A stretch of DNA of 64,000 bases from Nannochloropsis salina CCMP1776. Lineage: Eukaryota > Sar > Eustigmatophyceae > Eustigmatales > Monodopsidaceae. The position numbers and the translations under genes are program-made. Every line of letters begins with the position of its first letter. Position 1 is the stretch's first letter. Where the stretch lies: NCBI GenBank assembly GCA_004565275.1, contig SDOX01000018.1, positions 356,541 to 420,540 of the forward strand, written 5' to 3'. Shown here piece by piece: positions 40,901 to 49,164 of the stretch. The notes beneath the pieces were generated by a model, which saw nothing but the letters and a program-made list of their open reading frames with translations, searched no databases and had not been told where the DNA came from.

Positions 40901-41761
40901 CGTCCTCTCTAGCTTCCTCTCCGCCTTCGTCTCCTCCCTTTTTGATGCGGGTACTTCAGCTCGGAAACCCGCCGACGTACCCAGGGCGTTGTACATTTTT
41001 CCAAGAAGCCTCAGCTGGATGTTACTCAATTTGGCCAATAATTCGTGGTAGAGAGCCGCTCGACCGGCAAGCAGGGCCCGGAGATCGCCTTTGATCAGCT
41101 CGTGCCCCCTCAAACAATCCGCACGGAGCCTTGCCACACGGCTATCCTGGTCATTTTCAGGGCGCGACGATAACCCTGTTGTCCTTTCCTCAAAACTACT
41201 TGGATCGGCAACCCCATTGCTTGCCGTTGTAGTGCCTTTACAGATCGCCCGAGCGCGAGCCAAGGCCCGAAAGGCAATGTCATGTGCCCGCAAGAGGTCG
41301 AGGCGAGCTCTCAATTTCATCTCGATGCGCCTGTTCTCCTGGGCGATGCAGTCTTTCGTGGAAATAATGATCTTTCGCAAAGCAATTTCAAAATCGCTTA
41401 TCGCATCACCGGCAATGATCGTGGTGGCGTTCATGTAATCGCATGCCTCAAAAGATAAGCCTCCTCCACTGGTCGCGCCCCAACCGCTCCCGAAGGCCTC
41501 GGAAATGGCACACAAAGACTGTGCAGCCGTTCGAAATCGATCAATACTTTCTTCAATTTTCTCATGAAGCTGCGTGATGGAGACCTCATATTGTCTGTTT
41601 TGCCTTACAAGCAAGTTAAACTCCTCATCGATGTTCTGCAGCATGTAACCTGCGTCCAAATTCGAAGGAGCAAAAGATGACCCTTTTGTCAAAGCATCAT
41701 TGGACAATTTATTCCCACTTCCTCCTTGTTTCCCCGCTGTGCGTTGAAACCCCAAGAACAT
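37955..41761 (-). CDS. BAR-like / F-box-like / TBC (Rab-GAP) multidomain protein
   Basis: 1268 residues, one exon. Residues about 40-280 are helical coiled coil with BAR-domain character (IDEEFNLLVRQNRQYEVSIT, then ELLAKLSNIQLRLLGKMYNA). Residues 280-700 are low-complexity linker. Residues about 722-765 look like an F-box (IRFLDVVGLAEASCVSKEWE). The TBC domain starts near 772 (GVPEGVRARFWHYLL), is split by an insert, and has the arginine finger IAVDVQRT (about 960), the glutamine finger YCQGMN (about 1020) and WDVFLVEGW (about 1120). TBC domains speed GTP hydrolysis by Rab proteins; both catalytic fingers are intact. Inference: a membrane-curvature-linked Rab-GAP, possibly under SCF control. 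BAR and F-box calls are by pattern. Confidence 0.85.
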   Translation of the reverse strand: MFLGFQRTAGKQGGSGNKLSNDALTKGSSFAPSNLDAGYMLQNIDEEFNLLVRQNRQYEVSITQLHEKIEESIDRFRTAAQSLCAISEAFGSGWGATSGGGLSFEACDYMNATTIIAGDAISDFEIALRKIIISTKDCIAQENRRIEMKLRARLDLLRAHDIAFRALARARAICKGTTTASNGVADPSSFEERTTGLSSRPENDQDSRVARLRADCLRGHELIKGDLRALLAGRAALYHELLAKLSNIQLRLLGKMYNALGTSAGFRAEVPASKREETKAERKLERTGTGDSGAAREVFDTRQKGGERKDPHSSMHAAATDISQWGRGVEGFVGPAPRLGEAPGMDVASAVLEGLVARVEAIAICEQRVAEEELIALSNVVAAAGGGGERRLSFLSAQPRPVVTGSTASTASSDAQSLLPVQTTPVAPAPGNAFVTAAGETGVHGNRTGGGSRGDNPLNRLRKMLGSGGMKGEEGGAAEESVIGGSGGGKGRRREEDPQKTQSEREEEGQGAGQEEAKDGWARLEDDFQASLLEAASKIPTCGWRRKEEEPAEGKASSSGVAEGTLIPSASSPGARRGYLASLASFKAFHSPFRPIGRALGSPPSQCDRSEDSWGTAPGARHQLARDKETRPQALGWSPERDAEKYQSLTHREEIATMRSILFPSFLPICSTSPLAAGSETPLTTSSGMPGAFSSPSHLCPSSNTTTTPPLPPPPFVSKRHPDRLAWLGAGIRFLDVVGLAEASCVSKEWERLLRRDARGHEAWRQAVRGGGVPEGVRARFWHYLLYSPSIPWRPYFPLRRGTDSNGKSKSAPDAWAGSSPVHTLDLKDEATTGAHGGRTLSGPHRPVPGLYQSLVARAQEQIRQYQEAGRMAGSGSPEGVLDEAGGGSANERRDEQKPQQASSGLSREGKGDEGGEMAGTGRCGGGGGARGLEPREPHHPPPRMPLARADTYGQYRSNWINEIAVDVQRTYVVEPDGDARESLCPRSPTPSEGPCTPERQRPRLSRVLQAYAMYHPRLKYCQGMNTCVALLLMVTKNDEEAAFWLLVGLAEECGMREVWMEGMPRLKACFAVFDRLLRIRTPGLHAHFVETGVHVAMFSSKWFVTLYANLDTLPPQAVLRVWDVFLVEGWSVIFGVAVSLIEMLEGQLRDLDLEDILRLVQDPRAALLACSTTRADGGSRREKEEEEGGRDGGQARQDGDPLQDGEKGIAIRGVVGEEKGGKCGMAHCGEAGPRSTLSCMPTILLRRASAIAEGAQVLADVQKEYNL

Positions 41762-42623
41762 GGCCAGCTACCGTAAAAGATGAGGCAAACAAAGGGGTTG
41801 AAGTCCTTCGGGAGGGCAATGGGCCGCTAACAAGGGTACAATGTTTTTGCCCTGATAAACCTTGGACCTGGAGCTTTGAAAGTACACAAATTAATTTGAG
41901 AAATGAAATTTATTTTTCCATATCATACATAAGAGCCGCGACATGTGTGAGAAGGTGTTCTTTGTGTGACAGGATTGATCGAAACCGGACAAGCGAAACG
42001 CTTGGCTCGCCTCACGTCATCTGTTCGCCGACACTCCATCTGGGGTCAGGTAGTGGCGTTATGCATTGGAAAAAAACTTTTTGTATCCGCGGGGTTTTGA
42101 AAATGAGAAGATTTCTCTTCTGGCCGGGGCCGAACGCTAGTTGACCGTACAGTAATGCATTAAAAAACCTTGCCAGTTGTAGCAAGTGCATGGTCTCCAT
42201 GTCGAAGCCCGATGCGTGTCGTTGCTTCGTTTTCGCAAGCTATTGTAACAATCGTCAGGGTGGACGGCACAAATGACGATGATAGCGTGTATGGACACCT
42301 GGACCAGCAAGCCTTCAAGGGTATGCTTGTGCAGGTTGGTTTCCTCAGTGAGCCTTCGGCAGAAAAATCGGCAACAAGAGATCGGCTCTGCATGGAAGAA
42401 AAGACATCTTTTTCCCATAGACTTGCCCCCCAGACACAGGAAAATAACCCCGAGCTGCTCTCAGTCCAACACATATTGTCCTTACTATAATTTTGATCTT
42501 CACAAGGGGTCGACCATTCAGCAGCTTTCCTCCTTATTTTTATTCCTCCTGGGTCTGAATCCCTTCCACACTGTCATCGCCAAGTGGCACCCTTCGCCCA
42601 CAACATTTGTAAAACCGTTCTCT
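41762..42623. promoter_or_regulatory. divergent region, TBC gene / TDP2
   Basis: 862 bp. The TDP2 frame stays open upstream to an ATG at 42273, but residues there are not family-like. No other gene recognised. Confidence 0.45.
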
Positions 42624-43703
42624 ATGAAACGATACCTGACCACATATCCTGGCAAAACTGCTGGAGCGAGCAGTTCTCGAGATTCGCCCTCGCCTGGGAG
42701 GAAAAAGGCCCGGCCCACCTTGGCTGCAACCGATTTCCTGCATGTATGTTCCTACAATGTGGACGGGCTGGACAGCAACCTGCTCCTCCAGCGCGCAGGA
42801 GAGGTGTGTTCTATACTTCTTGAAGAAACACCCGACCGACCTCTACCGGATGTGATCTTATTGCAGGAGGTGGTGGAGGCGAACCTCCCTGTTTTTGTCT
42901 CCCGCCTGACCGCAGCGGGCTACGAAGTCGCGCCCCCCCCGAGCGAAAGCCTTCCCCCCTATTTCACCCTTGCCTTTTTCAAAACGTGTCGCATTCACAT
43001 CACCAGTGCAGTGCGGATGCCCTTTCCGGGCTCTCGTATGGGACGTGACTTGATCAAAGTTCAAGGAAGACTGAACGAACCGGGAGCCGGCACCCATGCC
43101 CCATCGCCCGCCTCTCAAAATCCCCCATCGGATTCTGGTCCCCCCGCCCTTCCTGCCACCGTCGACCTGCTCTTCATGACCGCACACCTTGAGTCCTTGG
43201 GGGACCCCCTCAGCTCGGAGCAACGCAGTCATCAACTTGGTCACGTCCTGGAGACGCTCCTGGCCTTCCCCGGGCCGGGCCTCTTCGCGGGAGACACCAA
43301 CCTCCGGGAGAAAGAAGTCCGCGCCGAAGGCCGATACAAGCTGGTGGTCGACGCCTGGGTGGCCGACGGAAGTCCCAAGACGGCCAGTGCCACCTGGGAC
43401 ATGGCCGTGAATGACAACAAGAAGATGGAGACGGCGGGATTCAAGCCCCGGATGCGGTTGGACCGCCTCCTGCTCAATGGGAAGTGGGGCGATCGCGTGG
43501 GAGGCCAAACATTGGAGGGTTCGAAGGGGAAAGGGGGGGCGCAAAGGGGGAAGGACGGGGAGGGGAGGGTCAAAGGGTGGCGGTTGCTCGGGAGGGAGCG
43601 CATGGCGGAGGGAGTCTTCCCCTCCGACCATTTCGGGATCTCGTGTTGCGTGCGACTACCCCCCCAGGGCGGGGAGAGCGCGGAGGCAAGGAAAAGAAGT
43701 TGA
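42624..43703 (+). CDS. TDP2: tyrosyl-DNA phosphodiesterase 2 (TDP2)-like EEP nuclease
   Basis: 359 residues from ATG 42624 (MKRYLTTYPGKTAG). Family role: hydrolyses 5'-phosphotyrosyl bonds left by trapped topoisomerase II; Mg2+-dependent endonuclease/exonuclease/phosphatase fold. Motifs in order: SYNVDGLD, ILLQEVV (catalytic Glu), TAHLESLG, GDTNLREKE (GDTNLR is the TDP2 hallmark) and a C-terminal SDHFGI (catalytic His). A Gly/Arg-rich insert precedes the last strand. No N-terminal UBA domain as in animals; a short basic N-terminus could be a nuclear signal. An in-frame upstream ATG at 42273 is considered leader. Confidence 0.9.
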   Translation: MKRYLTTYPGKTAGASSSRDSPSPGRKKARPTLAATDFLHVCSYNVDGLDSNLLLQRAGEVCSILLEETPDRPLPDVILLQEVVEANLPVFVSRLTAAGYEVAPPPSESLPPYFTLAFFKTCRIHITSAVRMPFPGSRMGRDLIKVQGRLNEPGAGTHAPSPASQNPPSDSGPPALPATVDLLFMTAHLESLGDPLSSEQRSHQLGHVLETLLAFPGPGLFAGDTNLREKEVRAEGRYKLVVDAWVADGSPKTASATWDMAVNDNKKMETAGFKPRMRLDRLLLNGKWGDRVGGQTLEGSKGKGGAQRGKDGEGRVKGWRLLGRERMAEGVFPSDHFGISCCVRLPPQGGESAEARKRS

Positions 43704-44035
43704 GTAAGAGGGACAGGAAATCAAAAAACGTGAGTACCTTTTGGCTCGGGCGAGCTTATTGCGTGAATGCTTCTTTTCGATGCGGAGAATACAAAAGAAC
43801 GCACTGATGGGTGATACTGGGGATGACACGGGCAGCAGGCAGGTGTAAACCGGCGAGGGAGGACAGGCCCTTCCTTTGTCTCCGCACGCGTCGCCCCGGG
43901 CCCGTCTCCATCCCCGACCACTGGAAGGGAAAGGAACGGAAGCCGGGTCCCGGTCACACCAATATAGACTAAGTCCTAAACTTGCGCCGCACCGTCCCCC
44001 TAGTCTCCGATGGGTTTCCTTCCCTGGGAACCTGC
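43704..44035. other. convergent 3' spacer
   Basis: 332 bp between the TDP2 and antenna-protein stops. No feature recognised. Confidence 0.5.
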
Positions 44036-45451
44036 TCAGGCCTTGAGAAGAAGCCCGCCCAGACCCTGGTCAATGGTGGAGAGGATATCCTGCCCCGTGG
44101 CGGCCGCGACGGCGACAAGGGCAATGAGCCCCAGCATGGCGATGCGGCCTGTGCATGGGGGGAGGTGAATAAACCAGGGTTTGGATAGGGACCGGAAGGT
44201 GTGTGGGCCAATGGCAGCTCGTGACAGGACGTGCGCATGGAAGGTCGATAACAATGGAGGAGACATTGCAAAAGGGAGGTGCGTGCGGTGAGGGGGGAGA
44301 GAGCTTTTACGGGACAGGAGCGAGAGAACAACCCCGCTTCCGGGTTGTAAAGCCAAGGAGGACTCAAGTCCCTAACCCCCTCTCCACACGCCGTGATCCT
44401 ACCCTCCTTCGACCCCGCCACCCCACGGCCGCCCTCCACACGCACCGTTGAGGATCTCGGCGTCCTTGGTCAGGCCGGGACGCAGGGCAGGGAAGAGGCC
44501 GGCAGGAGCCTCGTCCTTCTCCCCCGGTTCCAAGAGCAGCCTGTCCTTGACGCTGTTCTTGCTGTAGGCAGCAAAGACACCCACGGCCCCCAGGTGGAGG
44601 TGGGCAATGGCGATGGCGGCTCGGGCGGCGGGGATGGTGGTAACTGCGCCGGTGGCAGGGTCCGTGTTGACGATGACCCACTGGGAAAAAAGGGAAGCGG
44701 GAGAACGCCCGAGGCCTTCGTGAGCCAGACACGCACGCCTCTTCCAATCACGCACACGCCATTGCCGGGCCGACCCCCCCTCTCAACCCACCGTGCCCCA
44801 CTCCTTCGCGTCCATGCCCCCCTCCGGGAGCAGCCCGTGCGCCTGGGCGTACCCCGTCGCCAACAGGGCGATCCACCCAAACATGGCGTGCCGGCCGTTC
44901 CATCGCTCGGCCTTCACGCTCGGGCCCAAGCCCAACGCAGCCACGGCGGGGTAGCGGCCGTTGAAATCGGCCATGGCGCGCTCAAAGACGCTCATGCCGG
45001 ACAGGGCTTTGTTCTCCACCGCCATTTCCGCCTTGTCAACGGTATCGAAGGGAGTCCCCTTCACTACAGTCTGAGTAAAATATAAAGAAAAATGCAAACG
45101 GGGATGTGCAATTGGGTTTGTGGTGGGAACTGAAAGCAGTGATTGGCTTTGACGACATGTTTGGACGCAAACAAAACGCGTGAGAGTCATTAGATCTGCT
45201 TTGTACGTCACGCAGTGCTATCACGTGAAACAAGCCGACATTTCGGGGGGGAAAGGTCCTGAATTGTCCCATAAGAAAAGGACTGCCAGGCACAACGCCA
45301 CCGATGTTTCATGAGTAAAAGCGCTGGAAACTTTCCCGGACGTCAGAGGCCGTATGTCTTCTCTTGATCTTACCTGGGGAGCTTTGGGAGTAGGGAGCAC
45401 AAAGGCGTTGGCGGCAACAGCCAACAGGGAGAAAATCGCTGCAGCCTTCAT
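44036..45451 (-). CDS. LHC-superfamily antenna protein, RedCAP-like
   Basis: Four exons: 45374-45451, 44792-45070, 44446-44680 and 44036-44148, giving 234 residues with consistent phases. Signal peptide plus plastid presequence: MKAAAIFSLLAVAANA then Phe (AFVLPTPKA), the red-lineage bipartite pattern. Helix 1 carries the chlorophyll-binding motif ERWNGRHAMFGWIALLATG; the middle helix holds AARAAIAIAHLHLGAVGVFA; helix 3 carries DAEILNGRIAMLGLIALVAV. The paired E..NGR.AM motifs show an LHC-type, chlorophyll-binding, thylakoid protein. The long loop after helix 1 (HGLLPEGGMDAKEWGT) and LHLGAVGVFA middle helix suggest the RedCAP family rather than Lhcf/Lhcr/Lhcx; that subfamily call is from memory and less sure than the superfamily. 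Confidence 0.9.
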
Positions 45452-46451
45452 GTTCAGAAACGTAGGATGTGTGCTGAAGAAAAGGGAAGAAAAATGAGTG
45501 CTTAGAAAGCGAATGCCTGTCGGTAAAAGGGGGAAAGTCCAACCCCGTTCGAAGAACAGGGAGCGGCTCGCGCAGTGAGACCCGTTGCACTTTGCACTCT
45601 CCACATCAGCATGCATTGGCACCGCTGAGACATTCGTGCTGAATGTACAAGACAATTGCAAGTCAAAAACGCTGCTGGCATTCGACATCCTCTGAAAAAA
45701 TGGCTTTCCGCCCCGTCTCTGTCCGAGCACCCCGAGACCCGGTCCCTCCTTACAAGCGAATGATCGCGCTTCACATTCCATTAAATGCCTGCTTAACGGG
45801 CCCCAGGCCTGAAAGATGAGGCATTAAACCCGCTTTTTGAACCTTTGGCGAGCGTGCGGGCAGCGCTCTTTCGTAGCGTTCGGAGGAACACTCCTGTGGT
45901 ACTTTAAGGAATATTATGCCGGAAGACGTGGAGTTTTCCTGTAATTGTGTTGCAGCCACCGCATGGTTTGATGCATCGGGGCTAGTAAGTCGTGTGCGAC
46001 CTCAAATTTCAGCCGTCCCGTCATGAGAAAGAATAATTGGGGGATGCTTCACGTCCTTTTTTCCTCTGCTCATCTTGCTAAGGGTACGAGGACATGTTCG
46101 ATTGGGCAAACGTGGTACCTTGCATTGCCATGGATGGTGTTGCTACAGGCCTGTGCCCTTACGCGGTTGCACGCCTGCCCTGGGACATGTAGGCCTCATT
46201 CCCCTTCGTGGCCACCGGCCCCAAGTCACAGGGATCGCCTCGTCTTCCCTCGTGCCTCTTCAACAGGTGGCTGGTTGCTTTCTCGGGAAAGTATGCGTCC
46301 GCCGCGCCCACAAATCCGTCAAGTGGGCGGAGGTAACTCCCCAGGTACGAGACGTAGGAGCCACTCCTCTGGAGAAGGGCAAGGGACGTAGGAGGCCTCA
46401 CCTTCCTCCCTGGCATCGTCTCACCCTCTCCCGTCCCTTGCCCTTCTCCAG
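45452..46451. promoter_or_regulatory. divergent region, antenna protein / Derlin
   Basis: About 1 kb. Must hold the antenna-gene promoter, the Derlin promoter and Derlin's missing first exon, plus its first intron. ATG-containing candidates near 46099, 46127 and 46290 were considered for that exon; none is convincing. Confidence 0.45.
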
Positions 46452-46459
46452 AGGAGTGG
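46361..46459. repeat. 28-bp perfect inverted repeat across the Derlin splice acceptor
   Basis: Arm 46361-46388 is the exact reverse complement of arm 46432-46459, with a 43-nt loop. The right arm contains the acceptor TTCTCCAG and the first codons of the Derlin exon. Confidence 0.95.
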
Positions 46460-47659
46460 TTCCGGAACCTTCCCCCCATCACGAAGGCCTACCTCGTCGC
46501 CGCCTTTGCCTCCACGATCCTCTCCCACTTTGGCGTCATAGGTGTACGCACCCTGGTCTGGGATGTGGCGGGGCTGAAACGCTTTCAGGTAAGGGGGGAC
46601 CGGGGGGGCTCATGGGAGAGGGGAGACCGGGAGGTGGACAGGAAGTACGTCGACGCGAGGATGTGAGGGGAGGGAATGGGTATGTGTATGCCTCGTTGTT
46701 TTTTCCGAGGGCTGAGAGACGCATGGAGGCCGCCAGGGACACCCCGCCCGAGAGAAGAGGAAAGGAAGGGGAGGGGGGCTTTGACGGTTCCCCGCCTTGT
46801 GACTGGCTGAGCGTCTCCTCCCTCCCTCCCTCATTCCCTCCCTCTCCAGCTCTGGCGCCTGATCACCCCCTTCACCTATTTCGGGGACCTTGGCATGCAA
46901 TTCGTGATGCAACTCTTCATGCTCGTCCAGTACTCGAGCCGCTACGAGCTCTCCCCCTTCAACACGGGCGGGGGCGGCTCCTCGGCGGACTACCTGCTCA
47001 TGCTCGTCTTCGGCGCGGCCGCCCTCCTCCTCCTGAACTGCTATCTCGGGTACTACGTGCTCGGCGGCAGCCTGGTCAGCATGGTCACCTACCTCTGGTC
47101 CTGTCGGGAGCCCCACGCGCTCGTCTCCTTCTGGGGCTTCACGCTCCAGGCCATGTACCTGCCCTGGGCCCTGGCCGCCCTCTCCTTCCTGATGGGGGGC
47201 ACCTCGGCGATGATCAGCCCCCTGATGGGCATCGGCGTCGGGCATCTGTACTACTTCCTGATCGAGACCTTGCCTTTGGAGTACGATGTGGACCTGCTCA
47301 AGACCCCAGAATTCTTCGTGGAGGCCTTCGAGGGACAGGGGGGGGGGAGGGGAGGGCGGGGGGAGGCTGCGGGGCCAGGGGGGGCAGGGCAAAGCGACTG
47401 GGGTACAGGAGGGCGAGTCCTAGGGGGGGGGGTAAGGGGGGGGACGTGGAGGGAAAAGGGTAGCACTGTACACATAGAGGCAGAGAGAGCTAGGATGGGG
47501 GGGAGGGAGGGCGAGAGGGGGGGGCCCACAGCCGTGGGAGGCGGGCGAAAGAGGGACGTGGTCGAGGAGGAAGTGCTAGATACCAAAGACTACACGTTAC
47601 AATTCCATGCTGTCCCTCACGATCTTTGTCCGAATGGATTGCTTCGTTCTTTACGATGA
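46452..47659 (+). CDS. Derlin (DER1-like) ERAD rhomboid pseudoprotease, first exon unresolved
   Basis: Family role: ER membrane component of retrotranslocation, working with HRD1 and CDC48; in red-lineage algae a paralogue acts in the plastid periplastid translocon. Exons seen: 46452-46588 (EEWFRNLPPITKAYLVAAF ... AGLKRFQ) and 46850-47659, phase 0. Hallmarks: LWRLITPFTYFG (WR motif), LFMLVQYSSRYE, LVSFWGFTLQAMYLPWALAA, GIGVGHLYYFL (GxxxG) and TPEFFVEAF. The initiating Met is not in these exons; a short 5' exon is required. After the membrane domain a ~115-residue Gly/Arg-rich tail from a G-rich stretch extends to the stop and is not conserved. Without the N-terminus I cannot tell ER from plastid form. 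Confidence 0.88.
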
Positions 47660-47715
47660 CGCCCGTTATGCACAGTTGGGTGCTTAGGGGGAGGCCCCCC
47701 TCCCTCCCTCCCCGC

Positions 47716-48738
47716 TCACAGTTCTTTCCGCAGGTACCGCAAGCGAAGACCCGTCCACCTGTCCACCCACGCCCTCCCCCTGCCCACGTCTCGGTAGCCC
47801 AGACGCTCGTAGAGCCGCACGGCCGGGAGGTAGTCGCTGTCGGCGTGCAGGTAGACCCAAGAGTGGCCCCGGGCCCGCGCCTGGGCTTCGGCCACGGCCA
47901 CCAACCGCGCCGCGTGGCCCTGGCGCCGGACTGTCACGTCCACGAGCAAATTGGAGATGTAGGGCTGCAGAGGCCAACCCAGCAGGGCGAAGAGGCGCTT
48001 GACGGCTGGGGAGAGAGGGAAGAGGGGGGGTGGCAGCCCCGTCGTGGGCTGCAGGGAGAGCTCGACCATCCCAAGAAGACCCGCCGCGCCTCCCTCCCCT
48101 CCGCCCTCCCTTGCCTCCTTCCCTCTCTTTCCCCTGTGGACCCCCTCCTCGCCCTCCACCAGCAAGAGCACCTCGTGGTCGTCCGGGTATAAATATCTAG
48201 CCAGCATGCCCCATCGGACTTTCTGCCGCAGCCCCCAGGCTTCGAACTCCTCCACGAGGCCCCCGGACGGGGTGCCTCCGTATTCCGGTAATTCATTTAA
48301 AGGGGTGAATTCACGTGCAGCTAGGTGTACGACGGCCGAGAGGTCGCTTAAGGACATGCGGCGGATGTGGTAGGAGGCAGGAGAGGGAGGAGGGGCGAGG
48401 GAGGGCGGGGGTCGCGGCAGAAAGCGGAGGAAATTGTCGCGTGAGTGTGCCGCCGCAGGAAGAAGGAGGGGCTGACGAATTTCGATGGCATAATTTGTGG
48501 GAGATGTGCGTGGAGTGGGCGGGCACTGTGACCAGGGTTTGCCGGCGGGAAAGGGTCGTGCTTGCGAGACGAATGGAGAGGGCGATGAGGTTGAACAAGG
48601 AAGAGAGCCGATGGCAGGGGTTGGCGTCAGGAATGCCCTAGCTGGATTTAAGCACAAGATGGCGTGTGCAGCAATAAAGCTCCATAGAGGCTCTCTTGAC
48701 CTCCGTGGTGAACTTACTTGATTTGTGGCAGGTGGCAT
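47716..48738 (-). CDS. plastid-targeted GNAT acetyltransferase
   Basis: 340 residues, one exon as read. An N-terminal hydrophobic run (LWSFIAAHAILCLNPARA) with Phe next (AFLTPTPAIG) suggests the bipartite plastid presequence. The first ~130 residues are otherwise low-complexity Pro/Ser. The GNAT fold begins at YHIRRMSLSDLSAVVHLAAR. The acetyl-CoA-binding segment is ISNLLVDVTVRRQGHAARLV, followed by WVYLHADSDYLPAVRLYERL and GY. Plastid GNATs acetylate protein N-termini and lysines; the substrate here is unknown. A GTAAGT just after the start (MPPATNQ) could be a donor, so the extreme N-terminus is provisional. Stop is 56 bp from the Derlin stop. Confidence 0.82.
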   Translation of the reverse strand: MPPATNQVSSPRRSREPLWSFIAAHAILCLNPARAFLTPTPAIGSLPCSTSSPSPFVSQARPFPAGKPWSQCPPTPRTSPTNYAIEIRQPLLLPAAAHSRDNFLRFLPRPPPSLAPPPSPASYHIRRMSLSDLSAVVHLAAREFTPLNELPEYGGTPSGGLVEEFEAWGLRQKVRWGMLARYLYPDDHEVLLLVEGEEGVHRGKRGKEAREGGGEGGAAGLLGMVELSLQPTTGLPPPLFPLSPAVKRLFALLGWPLQPYISNLLVDVTVRRQGHAARLVAVAEAQARARGHSWVYLHADSDYLPAVRLYERLGYRDVGRGRAWVDRWTGLRLRYLRKEL

Positions 48739-49164
48739 CTCCTGTCGGGGTTGTGATTTTGAGCACAGGACAAGAGGACATGTTATTCTAGAAAAACGAT
48801 ACTACGGCGTGCTAGTACATGGCTTGTCCAGCCAACAACACATGCATGCACTAATCGTGACTTTCGGGCCCCATAAATAGGCAGATGAGCATGCGAGTGA
48901 CGTCGCCTTTCCGAGCAAGCAAGGGGGGAGGAGGTTAGAGCATAGGACAAGAGTCTCCGTTCCCCTGTGCATGCTGTACTCGCAGTTACCATGATTTTTT
49001 GCGTACGTAAAATGAGCACATTGAAGATCGAGTAAGTGAAGCACTTAATCAAGTTATATCGCACGGACGAAGAACGAAGTAGGTCCCAAAAAACAGATAG
49101 CTACATCATGCGGGTGTGTAAGTGAGGCGCTTACTTGATACAACGTTTCTGTTTTCTTTGTCAG
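48739..49164. other. spacer between tandem minus-strand genes
   Basis: GNAT promoter and TRM6 3' UTR. No coding signal recognised. Confidence 0.5.

Noticed and set aside
46075-47463. 462-codon plus frame over the Derlin locus
   Set aside because: Different frame from the Derlin motifs and crosses both inferred splice sites.
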